Numbered from the stretch's first letter, positions 11,201 through 24,900 are shown. The stretch is DNA of 64,000 nt from Theobroma cacao (GCF_000208745.1 NC_030858.1:514597-578596); one strand, 5' to 3'. Numbers and translations are program-made. Notes: a model not told the origin generated them from the letters alone.

Positions 11201-12548
11201 CAAGTCAAGAGCTGTGTGCCAAGCAAACAAAATTCTGACTTCAATATAGTTGCTGTAGCTGAATAATCCTATATTATGTATGCTCTGTCTACTCGCTCTA
11301 TTTTTTCAATATGCACATACTTCCCTTTCCGTAAGTCATTTTCAAGATAAACTAGTAGAAATATTTTAATAGGTTTCAAATCAAATATTCTCGATACAGC
11401 TAGCCTCGAGTTCATAGTCCAATGTTTATAACTTTTTTTATATAAAAATTGAAGGCAAATTTTCAGTTACATAATCTAAGACATTAATATATGTATTTTT
11501 TTTTTTAAAAAAAATTCCTTTTTCAAAATCTTAGCTGTCTTTGTTTAACCCATTTTTCTCTCATATTTAAATAAGCTCTAATAGTGGAAACTAGAAAATT
11601 TTGAGAGGAAAACAGTCTTCTTCTTTATTAGGAAGAGAAGGGGCTAAGAGGGTTGTCAAAATTCTGATTGTTGGTGTCTATACATAAACATTTATACACA
11701 TTTTAAGTAGAGTATATGTTTTGGCTTTTAAATAATGTTAATGAAGTTAACCGTTCACTGAACAGTCAATCATTTGATATTCTTGTTTCGTGTTAAACTA
11801 GGCAGAAGGAGGATCTGAAGAGAACTATATATCTACAATTTTCCGAGTCACGATCTTCCCTCCTCTTTTGAAAGAAAATAAAGAGATTGTCAAATTTGTT
11901 ATGTCTTAGAGACATATGGTTTTCATTACAAATTGCACAGATAACTCCTAATCTCCGATGCATTATTATCAACATTTTATGATAGTTTATTTGTTTGGAG
12001 CATTGGATTAAACAGGTAAAACAAAATAAAAATACCACGCCATCATTGGTCATGTAAGAAGCTAACCATTAACAGAAAATTTAAGAGAAATGATTCAAAA
12101 TAAGTTAAAAGAGGAGAATAAAACAAAAAAGAGAGAAACAATTCTGGTTCGGCCCATTGATTGTTATCTTTTTTATCAGACGAGTTAAAGTTCAAAATTC
12201 GAATTTATTTTTTCTATGAAAAAGAAAAGGAGGGTAAGGAGAGAGGTGAAAGAGGAAACACGTACCAGCAGCAGCGGCGCCAATAACGCCCTTGGAGTCC
12301 CTGGGGTTTAAGACAAGCCTGGTTCTGTAGGAAGCATGAGTGGCGTAAAAGTCAGAGAGGGCCATGTTGATGCAGCTCAACCCAGTCTTGCCAAGCTTTG
12401 TGTCCAAGTCAAGAACCACCCCCACATTAACTGGGATGCTACTGCTGTTTTGTGCAACAACCACGTGCATCAGCCAAATCCTGCACCAAATGATCACAAG
12501 GCAGAAAAAATGGAGAAGAGGGCTGGTTACTGTGGTAGCTTTCTGCAT
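8288..12548 (-). pseudogene. GLR2: GLR-B: clade-2 glutamate receptor-like gene broken by a 4-bp deletion in exon 2
   Basis: Exons are 12266-12548, 9876-11211, 9483-9795, 8984-9393 and 8288-8902, in the same plan as its neighbours. Exon 2 is 1336 bp instead of 1340: four bases present in A, C and D are missing near 10054, just after the EFVK codons. The frame then runs HGILILIQ... to a stop at 10001-10003. The predicted product has 497 residues: signal peptide, ATD and the start of S1, with no membrane segment. Exons 3-5 remain open, encoding M1, pore loop, M3 (SYTASLTSLLTVQ), S2, M4 and a tail ending GPRE. In M4 the conserved SFWGLFLIAG reads SFGGLFLIAG (Trp to Gly). Exon 4 has one extra codon (GQFRFPES against GLTFPES). 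A base-calling error is possible but the deletion is clear in this sequence. Confidence 0.85.
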
Positions 12549-12598
12549 CTTTAATGTAAACTTTTGAGCACGGTCGGGTCTTCACAAGAAGATGTTGA

Positions 12599-12607
12599 TA
12601 TTTAAAG
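12599..12607 (-). promoter_or_regulatory. Putative TATA box of GLR-B
   Basis: Minus strand CTTTAAATA, 51 bp above the ATG at 12548, in the same place as TTATAAATA in C and D. Confidence 0.4.
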
Positions 12608-13024
12608 TGGATGAAAAGTAAGACTAGAAGAGCCACAATTGAAGAAATTGCATGGGAAGAATCCCAGTGGATTAGAAACCCTGCAGGGAATTAACCCTTT
12701 CGATCTTCTCCTTTGACTTTGGCAGTTTCATTGCACGGAATTTTCTTGCTATTCTATACTTTAATGCTAGAACTAAAAGTTTATGCAAGTGAGGTGTAAA
12801 GGATAAGTACATATTTCTTGTTAATTCACTTTCCTTGGGGGGTAGCATGGATAGTTTAGAGGCATGACTGTCTGGTTAGCAGCACCAACTCAAGACTGAA
12901 GAGTGAATAATTAAATAAATAAAATGAAAACGTAGCTCCAACCTCCTCAGTTAAAGGAGTGGGACATGGGGGACATGTCGATCTGATGCCTAAAGATAGG
13001 ATTTGTCTTATTTTATTATCGATG

Positions 13025-13044
13025 GTTTACCTTGACCAAATCAA
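13025..13044 (+). promoter_or_regulatory. Conserved upstream element with W-box (above GLR-B)
   Basis: TTTACCTTGACC followed by AAATCAAA, 477 bp above the GLR-B ATG; the same block as above A, C, E, F and G. Confidence 0.5.
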
Positions 13045-15116
13045 ACTATACACAAAAAAGTCAGACATCGAAGTTGTTTAGTTTAATTTGTCAATTTCCA
13101 ATTGGTGGATGGCTTTCTTCAATTGCCAATCATTTATTTAATTTGTCAAACAGGCAGGCTAGGAAAATTGAGGCAGCTGGTGGCCCCCTTCTTTGGCTGT
13201 TAGAAGGAAAAAACATTACATATCCTATTGGCCATAGGGAAAATATTAGGAAGATTGTCAGTATTAAATCTTGTATAGTAGTATTCCACTACTCATAATT
13301 AGAAGAAATTTCAAATTTTAACTGGAATAAACATGGAGTAGTTTTGATTTTGATAAGTTGTGTAGCAGCAAATGTCTTTTTCTAGGATCGAATCCGTTGA
13401 CTTACTTAAAGCATTACATCATGCAGCTTCTTTTCCAGGAAGCTGTAGGGAAAACTCGGACTGTTAATTGATAACGAAAGCCAAAACTAGAGTCATTAAA
13501 TTAATCATGAATTAGAGTATATATCTCAGTTTAAAATAGAAAGATTCTCTACTTACTTTTTACTGAAATCCTCATCAACCAAATTCTCTGCTTCTTCATT
13601 AACACAAATTAATAAAAAGTTAGATAAAAAATTGGATGAAAGTGAGTATGATAAGAAGGATGAAGTAGTAACTATTGCAAAAGCTTTGACCATTTTTTGT
13701 TAATTAAGGAAACATCTTGTCTCCAACCTTTTCCAGGAAACCAAATGCCTCCCACATATATATAGCTCTGAATGCAATAATATTTTAATTTCCTGCACTT
13801 CCTTCGTAATCAGATGGTTCATGTTATGTGATTTCTGAAGAAGAAGAATGAGTCAACGAAAATAGAGCAAGAGAGCAACCAGAATTCTAAACAACTTCAA
13901 CTTGGATTTTATATGTTCACTTCCATCCTCTTCACCGTCATAGACAACCGTATTACCCTTTTCTTTTTTCCTTTTCTCCCTGAGTTCAACCTATGCTTAA
14001 ACAGCTTGACTTTCTGAATTGAACAGGAAATTAAATTGAATTTGCTGATGAGGGGCTCAATTTGAATTCAAGTATTTTGAAAATTAGTGAGAGAAATTCA
14101 AAGTCATGGTATCGGTTGGCATTAATACATAACTTCATGTTGTAATTGATTAACACCTTTATCTTTAATAATCTTAGTTCAAGCAAACTTTCCCTGAGTT
14201 GAAAATGAGAAACTTGAATTAAAATTCTTCCATGCTGACTCAGTTCTTTTAAAAGTTTTTCCCCAATTTTCTGATTGTTTGTCTAATTGAGTGTACTAAT
14301 CAGCCAACATATTCAACTATTAAAAATTGGTGCAAATGTAAGCATATTTAGCAACTACCATGCATATGTATTTGGGACCATTCTATGAGTTACTTATAAA
14401 TTATCTTGATATTTCCGATACCTATATTTTTTTTCTCAATCAAAGGTAAATTTCATTAAATATCAAATGTTTGTTAGGAAAGATCAAAAGAAAAAGAACA
14501 ATATGTCCACTATTTTTTTTTTTGAAAATTAAGGTTGATCATTTCGTTAAGGTAACCTTACATTAAGACAAGAAGTAGTCAACTGGTACAATATGTCCAC
14601 AATTAGTGAATAGATTCTATATATTATGAATGAACTAATAATTTTCACATCGTTAAAAAAAAAGTTTAAAAGTTGAGAAGTCTAAAAAAAAATACTTATA
14701 ATTTTAAAAATATTTATTTTGAAAATTTTTTGAGCTTTTACCTTTACATTTTTATAAGGTGGATTAAATAAGAAATATAAACTTTTTTAATTAATTTTAT
14801 TGAAATCCATAATATCCATATGGTGTTATTACTTTAAGTTTTCTCAAATACAAAGCTCAATAATATTCTTCTTTTTTTATATTAAAGAGTTAAGCCTATC
14901 ATTATCCCCGTCATTGTCGAAGAAAACCTCATTATTTATAGTAATTTTCAATATATACTCTATTGCAATTAGGAAAAGATCAAGTTATGTACAGTTCAAT
15001 TGGACTAAATACTATAAAAAATTATCATAATGAAATGTTATAATCTTTTATCTACCAATGAACATCAATTTATGACTCTGGATTACTGAAGTTGTCAATG
15101 GAGTAAAGGGGAATAT

Positions 15117-18100
15117 CTACTCCAATTGTTCTCTTGGGCTATTTGCAGTGTTAGCAAGCTCAATAGGATGTCTTCCGGAGGATGGAAATATCTCCGGAGA
15201 TGCTGTAGCACTTGGGGTGAGATCACCATTTTCAGTTGCTCTTCCTTGATTTGTCAAGAACACAAAGCCTGGCTCTGTCCGGTTTGAGTAGCTTGATGGA
15301 CTTGGCGGACAGTTAGTGTTTGGTGAGTCTCCTGCAACGCTTATACTTACACTATCATTTTTGCTTTTGTCTTCGAGTTCACTTTTTTTAAAAGTATGGG
15401 AGCTGAGGTCTTTCTGGTCGAAGATTCTTGACAGGATCATAATTCTTTTCCAGAAAGGAGTTTCAGAACCGAAGCGAAACAAGACATGCCTTTGCTCGTA
15501 CAAGAACATTGTTGCAAATATGATTAGAGCTGATATTGAGGTGACGCTAGCAATAAGGAACAAGCCCCAAAAACTCTCGACACCAAGACTGTTGTGAGAA
15601 ACCAAAGTGTTGGTGTCAGAACAACTGCTTTCCTTCTTGAACCATGCCTCTTCAATTTGATTCATTTTTTCTCCCTGAGTAACATTTAGGATTGCCCTGG
15701 AAACATCTGCTACAAGAGGGGAACCTCTAGGGAAGGCCTGTAAATTGCAAAACAATATCAGCATAAAGAAACATTGCATACGGGTAGAAAGAAGATAAGA
15801 GATTGAGAGAAAACTCACAAAACCGAAGCCATCAGTTCTAAATTTTGGTTCGACTACGGTATATTGGTCGCAATATTTTGCGAGAAAGAGCTTCATATAA
15901 GGAATTTCGTCCAAAGTAGCAGAAATACCACCATTGGCACTTCCCTTGGTAAAGAGATCATGAAGTTCTTCCAGCGTCTGATATTCTATAAGTTGGGATT
16001 CAGGAAAAGTTAACCCCTTCAAGATTCCCTCAACGAATGAGCCTTTCTTGAAACCAACATTCTCCCCTTTCTTTAAGAGCTTTTGTATGTCAGTTACCGT
16101 AGGCTGGAGTTGTTGCACGGTTAAAAGTGAAGTCAAACTAGCTGTGTAGCTTTGGGTGAGAATGAGGACGACGAAACACCATATTATTACCACGAATCGA
16201 GCCAAGTTATTGACCACTCTCTCCCCTGCAAGTATAATCCAGGAAGCAAAGAAAGTTAACAATATGAAGTCAATAGTACAACTTTGTAAATCAAGAAGAT
16301 GAAAAAATTATTACGATGTGCAAACACCATGGTAGAGAAAGAGAACCAGAAGCTCGTGCCGGCTTGATACGAAGGGGGTCCCCTGAAATCTTCATTTATT
16401 CTGTGTTCTAGAACCCAGACAACAAATCCGATGAAAAAGAAAAAGCAAGCACTTGTCACCCAGAGGTCCCATGTTAGAGGTTTCAAGAAAACCCATGCAT
16501 TCTTCCTCCTGTTATCTCTAATCGGTACAATCATTGATACACCCGATTCAGTGTATGGTAATGTGAAGTCCACGTACCGTGACCTGTTTGCCACAATCGT
16601 TGTATCTCCTACCACAGCATCGTATGTCTGTTCATAATTGACAAAAAAATTATAAAAAATTCTTGTTAAAAAACTCAAAAAGATAAAGAGATGTTTTACC
16701 CCATTATACACTTGAAAGATTAAGTCATTGTAAGTCCCGGCGCTCTTGCCATCAAGCGTTGCAAAGGGAATGAACTCGTAAGGAAAGACATAAGGCATTG
16801 CAGCCATTACAGCCTTAAAAACATCTACGCAATATCCGGTGACTGAAGTAGCTGTACGAGAATTAGGATCCCATGTTACTTTAATAAATTGACTGTAACC
16901 ACTCTTCACTAGAACCCCAATCCTCAATTTCTTCCCATTTGTTGGAATCTCCCAGCCTCTAGGAGGAAAGGTGGTATCCCCTGGCCATATAATGGGACCA
17001 AGATTTGGCTTATGAGTAGAATTAGTGCTTCTCTTTGCCGAATTCAATTCTTTTACAAGTCCACTTTTTGGTGTCCAAAACCCAACCCTTCTCTCCCCAT
17101 TTCCATTTACGTTAACTATCCGAAAAACTGATGATTGTAGCTGTCCATTAACAAAATTAATGTCTCCAGTAAGACCCTTGAATTTAGTGCTTGACAATGC
17201 TTGGATTAGGTGTGGGCCATTCCTTGAGACCCTGAAAGATTCAAGATCTGTTCCACTGCTAGAGACATTAGTTTTACTGAAGCTGGAGTTTCCCATGCTA
17301 ACATTCTCAATTGCCATGGCTAGTGCAAAAGTGGCATCATAAGCCCACTTTCCAAATATGTTCAATTCAGCATTAATAATTGTGGGATTGTCTTGCTGGA
17401 ATTTCCTTTTCCATCGAAATCTAAAATTTTCTAGCTCATTTGTTTTGGGAACGTAAGTCCTTACGCCTAGAACCCCTTGCATGGAATCGATGGTTGGGGG
17501 CTCCGTTAAACTCCAAAGATTAGTCATTCCATCTGTCACAATCCAAGCATAGCCTTCACTCATCATTCCAACCTTTTTCGCTATGGTAAAAAGCCTAGTG
17601 CCGAGAGATGGTGGCATGTGCACAATGAACACTCTCGTTTGCATAGTCATTAGCTTGTAAAGCTCTTCCGAAATTTGGTCATCGCCAGCCGATGAAGGGA
17701 TGACACTCCGGTATGGGACACGAGCATTGATCTCTTGCAAGGCGTCTGTCAAGTAAGGTATAATACCCTCTCCAAATTCATTGTCTATGTAGATTGGCAC
17801 AGCTTCTCTCCATCCGAAGGCTTCAACAATTGCACTAATAGCTTGCACTTGAGATGAGTCATTTTGTGTAGCTCGAAAAAAGTATGGACTCCGAAGGGAG
17901 GTAAGAGAAGGGCTTGTTGCCGAAAATGAAATGATGGGAACTTGAGATTTGTTTCCGAGGTTGATAACAAAATTGGCCTGCATTGAAGTTTGCGGCCCTA
18001 TGATTGCTTGCACTTGTACATTTTTTATCAAGTCAAGAGCTGTTTGTCAAGCAAACAAAATTTAATAATCTTGATCATCTTTATACTAATCTGTATAGTA

Positions 18101-19669
18101 ACAAATAATATAAATTCAATAACCTCATTTTCATATTCTATGAACAATTTTGATAAGATAATAAAATTTAGATTAAACGATAATCATGTATATATGCATA
18201 AAATCTTTCTTATTTTTTTTCTAACAAAAATAAAATCAAAAGTTCCGAATTAATTTGCAACTTTCATCCAACGAAAAGCTAGGAAAGACTACCATCCAAT
18301 TACCGCACAATTTGGAAGAAATATAGAGTAAAAAAAAATGAAGGAACCGGTCTTCTGACCAGGTCTGATTAAAAGGTAAAAAAATATTTTTTGAAAAGTA
18401 ATATATATATATATATATAGTTGCTGTAGCTGAATACTCCTAGTTTATGTATGACCTATTTAACTGTATCTATATATATATCTCATATTTATTATTTTTT
18501 TAGTATACACATACTTCTCTATGGTAGTAGAAATATTTAAATGGATTTCAAGTCAAATATTCTCGATACAGCTAGCCTCGAGTCCATAGTCAAATGTTTA
18601 TTAGTACAAATTTTTCTTATAAAAAATGTTTATTATTACAAATTGAAGGCAAATTTTCTCTCACATAATTGAAGGCATTAATTATTATATGGATTGGCTT
18701 ACTCAACGTGTATGGTCTCTCAAAGTCTACAACCATAATTTTCTAATTGATCGGCTACTCCACAATCAAAACAATCTTTATATCAAATTAAAAAATGATG
18801 TCAATTATCAATATATGTACTGTTCTTTTTCTTTCTTTAGGAGGAGAAGGGGCAAAGAGGGTCGTCAGTTATCAATTATACGGTTTTCATAACCAATTGC
18901 ATATGCCTTGATAAAGTTTTCTTAGAGAAAATTAATGCATATAAACGCAATGTGCCTTTGCTTGAGCAAATTTAACTCCTAATCTTCTATGCGTTATTAT
19001 CAACCTTTATGCTAGTTTTATCAGTTTGGTCTCCAAAAAATAAATAAATAGAACAAGCTTGATATATACCTCATTTTAGAAAAAAAACTAAACGATTTAA
19101 AATTTTAAAAGAGAGGTTTTGAGATTTTGAGGCAGATTAAATGAAATAAAACAATAATATATATAACGTTATCATTTGTCATGTGAGAAAATTAAATATT
19201 AATAGAAAATTTATGATTGATGATTCAAAATAAGTTGAAAGAGAAAAATAAAACAAAAAGAGAGAAATAATTATGATTTGACCTGTTAATTAACAAGTAC
19301 AATCTCTAAAATGTTTCCATATATATTAAAATTTATTTTTTAAAAAGAGAGTAATTGAGGAGAGAGGTGGAAGAGGAAACACGTACCAGCAGCAGCGGCG
19401 CCAACAACGTCCTTGGAGTCCCTGGGGTTCAAGACAAGCCTGGTTCTGTAGGAAGCATGAGTGGCGTAAAAATCAGAGAGGGCCATGTTGATGCAGCTCA
19501 ATCCAATCTTCCCAAACTTTGTATCCAAGTCAAGAACCACCCCCACATTAACTGGGATGCTACTGCTGTTTGGTGCAGCAACCACATGCATCAGCAAAAT
19601 CCTGCACGAAATGATCACAAGGCAGAAAAAATGGAGAAGAGGGCTGGTTACTGCCGTAGCTTTCTGCAT
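15117..19669 (-). CDS. GLR2: GLR-C: intact clade-2 glutamate receptor-like channel, 987 aa
   Basis: Exons are 19387-19669, 16700-18039, 16315-16627, 15819-16225 and 15117-15737; the total of 2964 bp divides exactly by three. Predicted layout: signal peptide about 1-32; ATD and S1 about 35-541; M1 about 590-615 (DLWVTSACFFFFIGFVVWVL); pore loop about 630-646 (FWFSFSTMVFAHR); M3 about 652-682 ending SYTASLTSLLTVQ; S2 ending TDGFGFAFPRGSPL; M4 about 836-860 (SFWGLFLIASVTSISALIIF); cytoplasmic tail to REQLE. It should form the pore and ligand-binding unit of a tetrameric cation channel in the plasma membrane. The ATG at 19669 is the conserved MQKA start, 50 bp below a TATA box. Introns 2 (72 bp) and 4 (81 bp) are multiples of three without stops, so their retention would keep the frame. 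D is a near copy. Confidence 0.92.
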
Positions 19670-19718
19670 CTTAATTGAAGCTCTTGGGCAGGGTCTGGCC
19701 TGGACAAGAAGATACTGA

Positions 19719-19727
19719 TATTTATAA
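19719..19727 (-). promoter_or_regulatory. TATA box of GLR-C
   Basis: Minus strand TTATAAATA, 50 bp above the ATG; identical in D at the same distance. The implied 5' leader is short, about 20 nt if transcription starts 30 bp downstream. Confidence 0.5.
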
Positions 19728-20081
19728 TGGATGAAAAGTAAGAATCAAAGAGCCGCAATCGAAGAATTGCATGGGAAGAATCCCCCGGGGATTTAACCCT
19801 TCTTCTTCTTTGACTTTCGCAGTCTCATTGCACGGAAATTTCATGCTATTCTATAGTTTACATTTTTAATTTTCGGAAAGATATTTTACACCAGGCAACC
19901 CTAGCTAGCTTGGTGATACATTTTACACCAGCCATCCCTGTCTGGTTAGCACAACCCAAGACTGAAGAGTGAATAATTAAACGAAAAAACTAAGCTGCTC
20001 CTCCTCACTTAAAGGAGTAGAACACTGACAAATGTAGATCTGATGACCAAAGCTAGGATTTGTCTTATCTTAATATCGATC

Positions 20082-20101
20082 GTTTACCTTGACCAACTCA
20101 A
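20082..20101 (+). promoter_or_regulatory. Conserved upstream element with W-box (above GLR-C)
   Basis: TTTACCTTGACC followed by AACTCAAA, 413 bp above the GLR-C ATG. The otherwise near-identical D flank lacks it. Confidence 0.5.
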
Positions 20102-21938
20102 ACCTTCTTGCTCTCAAAGTTTGAAGGGAAAATTGCGTGACTCGGATTAGTGGATGGCTTCCTTCAATTTCCCATCATTTACTTTGTCAGCCGGCCCGCA
20201 AGGAAAATTGGGGCCACGCCCCTACAAGTCTTTGGTTGTTAGAAGCAATAAACAAATTACAAATATTACATATCCTATTCGCCATTGGGAGAATATTAGG
20301 GAAAAATAAAAATAAAAAGAAACCCACATTTTAATAAGAGGTCTGATGAATTAGCTGTGATTACATGAATTGTATTCAAACCAATATTCTGGCATAATAA
20401 TTTTCTCTGATAGTATTAAATCTTATAGTAGTATTCATTATTAGAAGAAATTTCAAGCTTTATACCTTGAATAAATGACTTGCTCAAAACATTACATCAT
20501 AAGTTGTGTAGCAGCAAATGTCTTTTCCAGGATCTGATTAATCAATGACTTGCTCAAAACATTACACCGTACAACTTCCTCTAAGGAAAACATTGGATTG
20601 TTAACTAATAATTTGAGGCAAATTAAACAATGATCATTAAATTAACCACGAAGTTTAAAATAGAAAGATTCTCTACCTACTTTTGGCTAAAATCTCCATC
20701 AGTCAGATTCTCCACTTCCTTGTTGACACCAATTAATATTATTCCTCTTTTTTTTTTCTGTCTCTATTTGATTTTTACAAATATATATTATACTAAAATT
20801 TGTAAAAAAAAAATTCAAAGTTCAACCTATTCTTAAACAGCTTGACTTCCTGAATTGACCAGGAAATTAAATTGAATTTGCTGATGAGGAACTCAATTTG
20901 AATTCAAGTATTTTGAAAATTAGTAAGAGATATTCAAAGTCATGGTATCGGTTGGCATTAGTACATAACTTTATGTTGTAATTGATTAACACCTTTATCT
21001 TTGATAATCTTAGTTCAAGCAAACTTTCCCAGAGTTGAAAATGAGAAACTTGAATTAAAATTCTTCCATGCTGACTCAGTTCTTTTAAAAAATTTTCCCC
21101 AATTTTCTGAGTGTTTGTCTAACTGAATGTGCTAATCAGCCAACATATTCAACTATTAAAAATTGGTGCAAATGTAAGCATATTTAGCAACTACCATGCA
21201 TATGTATTTGGGACCATTCTATGAGTTACTTATAGATTATCTTGATATTTCCGATACCTATATTTTAATTTTTTTTTCAATCAAAGGTAAATTTCGTTAA
21301 GTATCAAATGTTTGTTAGGAAAGATCAGAAGAAAAAGAACAATATGTCCACTATTTTTTTTTTGAAAATTAAGGTTGATCATTTCATTAAGGTAACCTTA
21401 CATTAAGACAGGAAGTAGTCAATGGGGACAATATGTCCACAATTAGTGAATAGATTCTATATATTATGAATGAACTAATAATTTTCACATCGTTAAAAAA
21501 AAAGGTTTAAAAGTTGAGAAGTCTAAAAAAAATACTTATAATTTTAAAAATAATTATTTTGAAAATTTTTTGAACTTTTACCTTTACACTTTTATAAGGT
21601 GAATTAAATAAGAAATATAAGCTTTTTTAATTAATTTTGTTGAAATCCATAATATCCATATGGTGTTATTACTTTAAATAAGAAATATTCTTCTTTTTTT
21701 ATATTAAAGAGTTAAGCATATCATTATCCCCGTCATAGTCGAAGAAAACCTCATCATTTACAGTAATTTTCAATATATACTCTATTGCAATTAGGAAAAC
21801 ATCAAGTTATGTACAGTTCAATTGGACTAAATACTATAAAAACTTATCATAATGAAATGTTATAATCTTTTATCTACCAATGAACATCAATTTATGACTC
21901 TAGATTATTGAAGTTGTCAATGGAGTAAAGGGGAATAT

Positions 21939-24900
21939 CTACTCCAATTGTTCTCTTGGGCTATTTGCAGTGTTAGTAAGCTCAATAGAATGTCTTCCGG
22001 AAGATGGGAATATCTCTGGAGATGTTGCAGCACTTGGGGTGAGATCACCATTTTCAGTTGCTCTTCCTTGATCTGCCAAGAACACAAAGCCTAGCTCTGT
22101 CTGGTTTGAGTAGCTTGATGGACTTTGTGGGCAGTTAGTGTTTGGTGAGTCTCCTGCAACGCCTATACTTACACCATCATTTCTGCTTTTGTCTCCGAGT
22201 TCACTTCTTTTAAAAGTATGGGAGCTGAGATCTCTCTGGTCGAAGATTCTTGACAAGAACAGAATTCTTCTCCAGAAAAGAGTTTCAGAACAGAAACGAA
22301 ACAAGACATGCCTTTGCTCGTACAAGAACATTGCTGCAAATATGATTAGAGCTGATATTGAGGTGACCCCAGCAATGAGGAACAAGCCCCAAAAACTCTC
22401 GACACCAAGACTGTTGTGAGAAACCAAAGTGTTGGTGTCAAAACAACTGCTTTCCTTCTTGAACCATGCCTGTTCAATTTGATTCATTTTTTCTCCCTGG
22501 GTAACATTTAGGATTGCCCTGGAAACATCTGCTACAAGAGGGGAACCTCTAGGGAAGACCTGTAAATTGCAAAACAATATCAGCACAAAGACACATTGCA
22601 TACGGGTAGAGAGAATATAAGAGATTGAGAGAAAACTCACAAAACCGAAGCCATCAGTTCTAAATTTTGGTTCGACTGCGGTATATTGGTTGCAATATTT
22701 GGCAAAAAGGAGCTTCATATAAGGAATTTCGTCCAAAGTAGCAGAAATACCACCATTGGCACTTCCCTTGGTAAAGAGATCATGAAGTTCTTCCAGGGTC
22801 TCATATTCTATAAGTTGGGATTCAGGAAAAGTTAACCCCTTCAAAATTCCCTCAACGAAGGAGCCTTTCTTGAAACCAACCTTCTCCCCTTTCTTTAAGA
22901 GTTCCTGTATGTCAGTTACCGTAGGCTGGAGCTGTTGCACGGTTAAAAGTGAAGTCAAACTAGCCGTGTAGCTTTGGGTGAGAATGAGGACGACGAAACA
23001 CCATATTATTACCACAAATCGAGCCAAGTTACTGACCACTCTCTCCCCTGCAAGTACAATCCAAGAAGCAAAGAAAGTTAACAATTTGAAGTCAATAGTA
23101 CAACTTTGTAAATCACGAAGATGAAAGAATTATTACGATGTGCAAACACCACAGTAGAGAAGGAGAACCAGAAGCTCGTGCCGGCTTGATACGAAGGGGG
23201 TCCCATGAAATCTTCATTTATTCTGTGTTCTAGAACCCAGACAACAAATCCGATGAAAAAGAAAAAGCAAGCACTTGCCACCCAAAGGTCCCATGTTAGA
23301 GGTTTCAAGAAAACCCATGCATTCTTCCTCCTGTTATCTCTGATTGGTACAATCATTGATACACCCGATTCAGTGTATGGTAATGTGAAGTCCACGTACT
23401 GTGACCTGTTTGCCACAATCGTTGTATCTCCTACCACAGCATCGTATGTCTGTTCATAATTGAAAAAAGAAATTATAAAGAAATTCCTGTTAAAAAACTC
23501 AAAAAGATAAGGAGATGTTTTACCCCATTATACACTTGAAAGATTAAGTCATTGTAAGTCCCGGCGCTCTTGCCATCAGGCGTTGCAAAGGGAATGAACT
23601 CGTAAGGAACGACATAAGGCATTGTAGCCACTACAGCCTTAAAAACATCTATGCAATATCCGATGACTGAAGTGGCTGTACGAGAATTAGGATCCCATGT
23701 TACATTAATAAATTGAGTGTAACCACTCTTCACTGGAACCCCAATCCTCAACTTCTTCCCATTTGTTGGAATCTCCCAGCCTCTAGGGGGAGAGGTGGTA
23801 TCCCCTGGCCATATAATGGGACCAAGATTTGGCTCATGAGTAGAATTAGTGCTTCTCTTTGCCGAATTCAATTCTTTTACAAGTCCACTTTTTGGTGTCC
23901 AAAACCCAACCCTTCTCTCCCCATTTCCATTTACGTTAACTATCTGAAAAACTGATGATTGTAGTTGTCCATTAACAAAATTAATGTCTCCAGTAAGACC
24001 CCTGACTTTAGTGCTTGACAATGCTTGGATTAGGTGTGGGCCATTCCTTGAGACCCCAAAAGATTCAAGATCTGTTCCACTGCTGGAGACATTAGTTTTA
24101 TTGAAGCTGAAGTTTCCCATGCTAACATTCTCAATTGCCATGGCTAGTGCAAAAGTGGCATCATAAGCCCACTTTCCAAAAATGTTCAATTCAACATTAA
24201 TAATTGTGGGATTCTCTTGCTGGAATTTCCTTTTCCATCGAAGTCTAAACTTTTCTAGCTCATTTGTTCTGGGAACGTAAGTCCTTACGCCTAGAACCCC
24301 TTGCATGGAATTGATGGTTGGGGGCTCTGTTAAAATCCAAAGATTAGTCATTCCATCTGTCACGATCCAAGCATAGCCTTCACTCATCATTCCAACCTCT
24401 TTCGCTATGGCAAAAAGCCTGGTGCCGAGGGATGGTGGCATGTGCACAATGAACACTCTCGTTTGCATCGTCATTAGCTTGTAAAGCTCTTCCGAAATTT
24501 GGTCATCACTAGCTGATGAAGGGATGACACTCCGGTATGGGACATGAGCATTGATCTCTTGCAAGGCGTTTGTCAAGTAAGGTATAATACCCTCTCCAAA
24601 TTCATTGTCTATGTAGATTGGCACAGCTTCTCTCCATCCGAAGGCTTCAACAATTGCACTAATGGCTTTCACTTGAGATGAGTCATTTTGTGTAGCTCGA
24701 AAAAAGTATGGACTCCGAAGGGAGGTAAGAGAAGGGCTTGTTGCCGAAAATGAAATGATGGGAACCTGAGATTTGTTTCCAAGGTTGATAACAAAATTGG
24801 CCTGCATTGAAGTTTGCGGCCCTATGATTGCTTGCACTTGTACATTTTTTATCAAGTCAAGAGCTGTTTGTCAAGCAAACAAAATTTAATAATCTTGATC

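Larger units (their letters stand above)
12549..15116. other. B-C spacer
   Basis: Non-coding. The B-proximal part (to about 13060) shares the GACTGAAGAGTGAATAATTA block and the W-box element with the other upstream regions. The part from about 13985 to 15116 is nearly the same as 20822-21938 in the C-D spacer, marking the edge of the C/D duplication. No transposon insert or supportable gene was seen. Confidence 0.6.
19670..21938. other. C-D spacer with recombination junction
   Basis: Non-coding. The left part (to about 20805) matches the DNA above D (26505-27565). The right part (from about 20822) matches the B-C spacer from 13985 onward. The switch falls in an A-rich stretch, consistent with unequal crossing over between two spacers. 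No transposon insert or gene was seen. Confidence 0.65.

Noticed and set aside
15117..16262. GLR-C 3' part as one uninterrupted 381-codon exon
   Set aside because: Good GT/AG sites flank the 81-bp intron, and B, E, F and G have stops or non-multiple-of-three introns at the same place; retention is listed only as a possibility.
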